Source: Allobaileyella intestinalis (GTDB taxonomy: Bacteria > Bacillota > Clostridia > Peptostreptococcales > Anaerovoracaceae). Taken from it: a stretch of 64,000 nt of DNA. The notes under the pieces are model-generated. The model was not told the DNA's origin, did no database searches, and worked only from the letters and a program-made list of their open reading frames with translations. Position 1 is the first letter of the stretch, and each line of letters starts with the position of its first letter. The stretch is taken from assembly GCF_009695865.1 (NCBI RefSeq), contig NZ_VUNB01000002.1, forward strand, positions 291,537 through 355,536, given 5' to 3'. Position numbers and translations under genes: made by a program. Positions 63,770-64,000 of the stretch are shown one piece after another.

Positions 63770-64000
<231 letters not shown>

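Overview
The window looks like a chromosome segment from a low-to-mid GC Gram-positive anaerobe of the class Clostridia. Evidence: the gene order of the ribosomal/RNA-polymerase region, a monomeric [FeFe]-hydrogenase, phosphate butyryltransferase, ECF transporter genes, an L10 leader and a lysine riboswitch. The first ~230 nt of a 16S rRNA gene at the right edge would fit an Eubacteriales Family XIII/Anaerovoracaceae-type organism, but I could not run a comparison, so the family-level guess is weak.

Layout. 1-20.1 kb is a co-directional housekeeping block: cysS(end)-mrnC-thyA-folA-rlmB, then rpmG-secE-nusG-rplK-rplA-[L10 leader]-rplJ-rplL, rpoB-rpoC, rpsL-rpsG-fusA and tuf. Promoters and terminators sit at the expected breaks. 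20.1-24.4 kb holds an array of nine 36-bp hairpin units, a convergent [FeFe]-hydrogenase and trxA on the minus strand, and an ornithine-cyclodeaminase-family gene plus a tautomerase on the plus strand. 24.5-29.3 kb holds a fused double-ATPase EcfA, EcfT, and an unusual open frame joining TrmB to a PLP aminotransferase. 29.3-33.2 kb holds xpaC-telA flanked by two further hairpin arrays.

33.2-38.7 kb is the accessory island. An AT-rich Sau3AI-type restriction-modification system (small HTH gene, endonuclease, cytosine-5 methyltransferase) is followed by the C-terminal remnant of a lost gene, a DUF1016/PDDEXK protein, a truncated ORF, a HIRAN-domain gene and about 600 bp of decayed coding sequence. 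38.7-43.2 kb carries two c-di-GMP signalling genes, the second apparently broken by a +1 frameshift. 43.3-43.8 kb carries tRNA-Gly(CCC) with two 204-bp downstream tandem repeats that copy the tRNA 3' end and terminator.

43.9-63.3 kb returns to ordinary chromosome: a 3D-domain envelope protein with an internal 36-bp tandem repeat, two paired ABC ATPase-permease fusions, glnS, an FHA-FtsW fusion plus penicillin-binding protein, mntP, a lysine-riboswitch-controlled NhaC-family transporter, an L,D-transpeptidase, a pentapeptide-repeat protein, phosphate butyryltransferase under a palindromic operator-like promoter, pgeF and a DUF308-like membrane protein. The window ends with two tandem rrn promoters and the 5' end of 16S rRNA.

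The most unusual signals are: (1) three intergenic arrays built from ~36-bp hairpin units with unrelated sequences but the same architecture; (2) a tRNA-like element with a preserved acceptor stem and CCA inside the 204-bp repeats; (3) two genes whose best start is an ATT codon at ideal distance from a strong Shine-Dalgarno; (4) the TrmB-aminotransferase frame.
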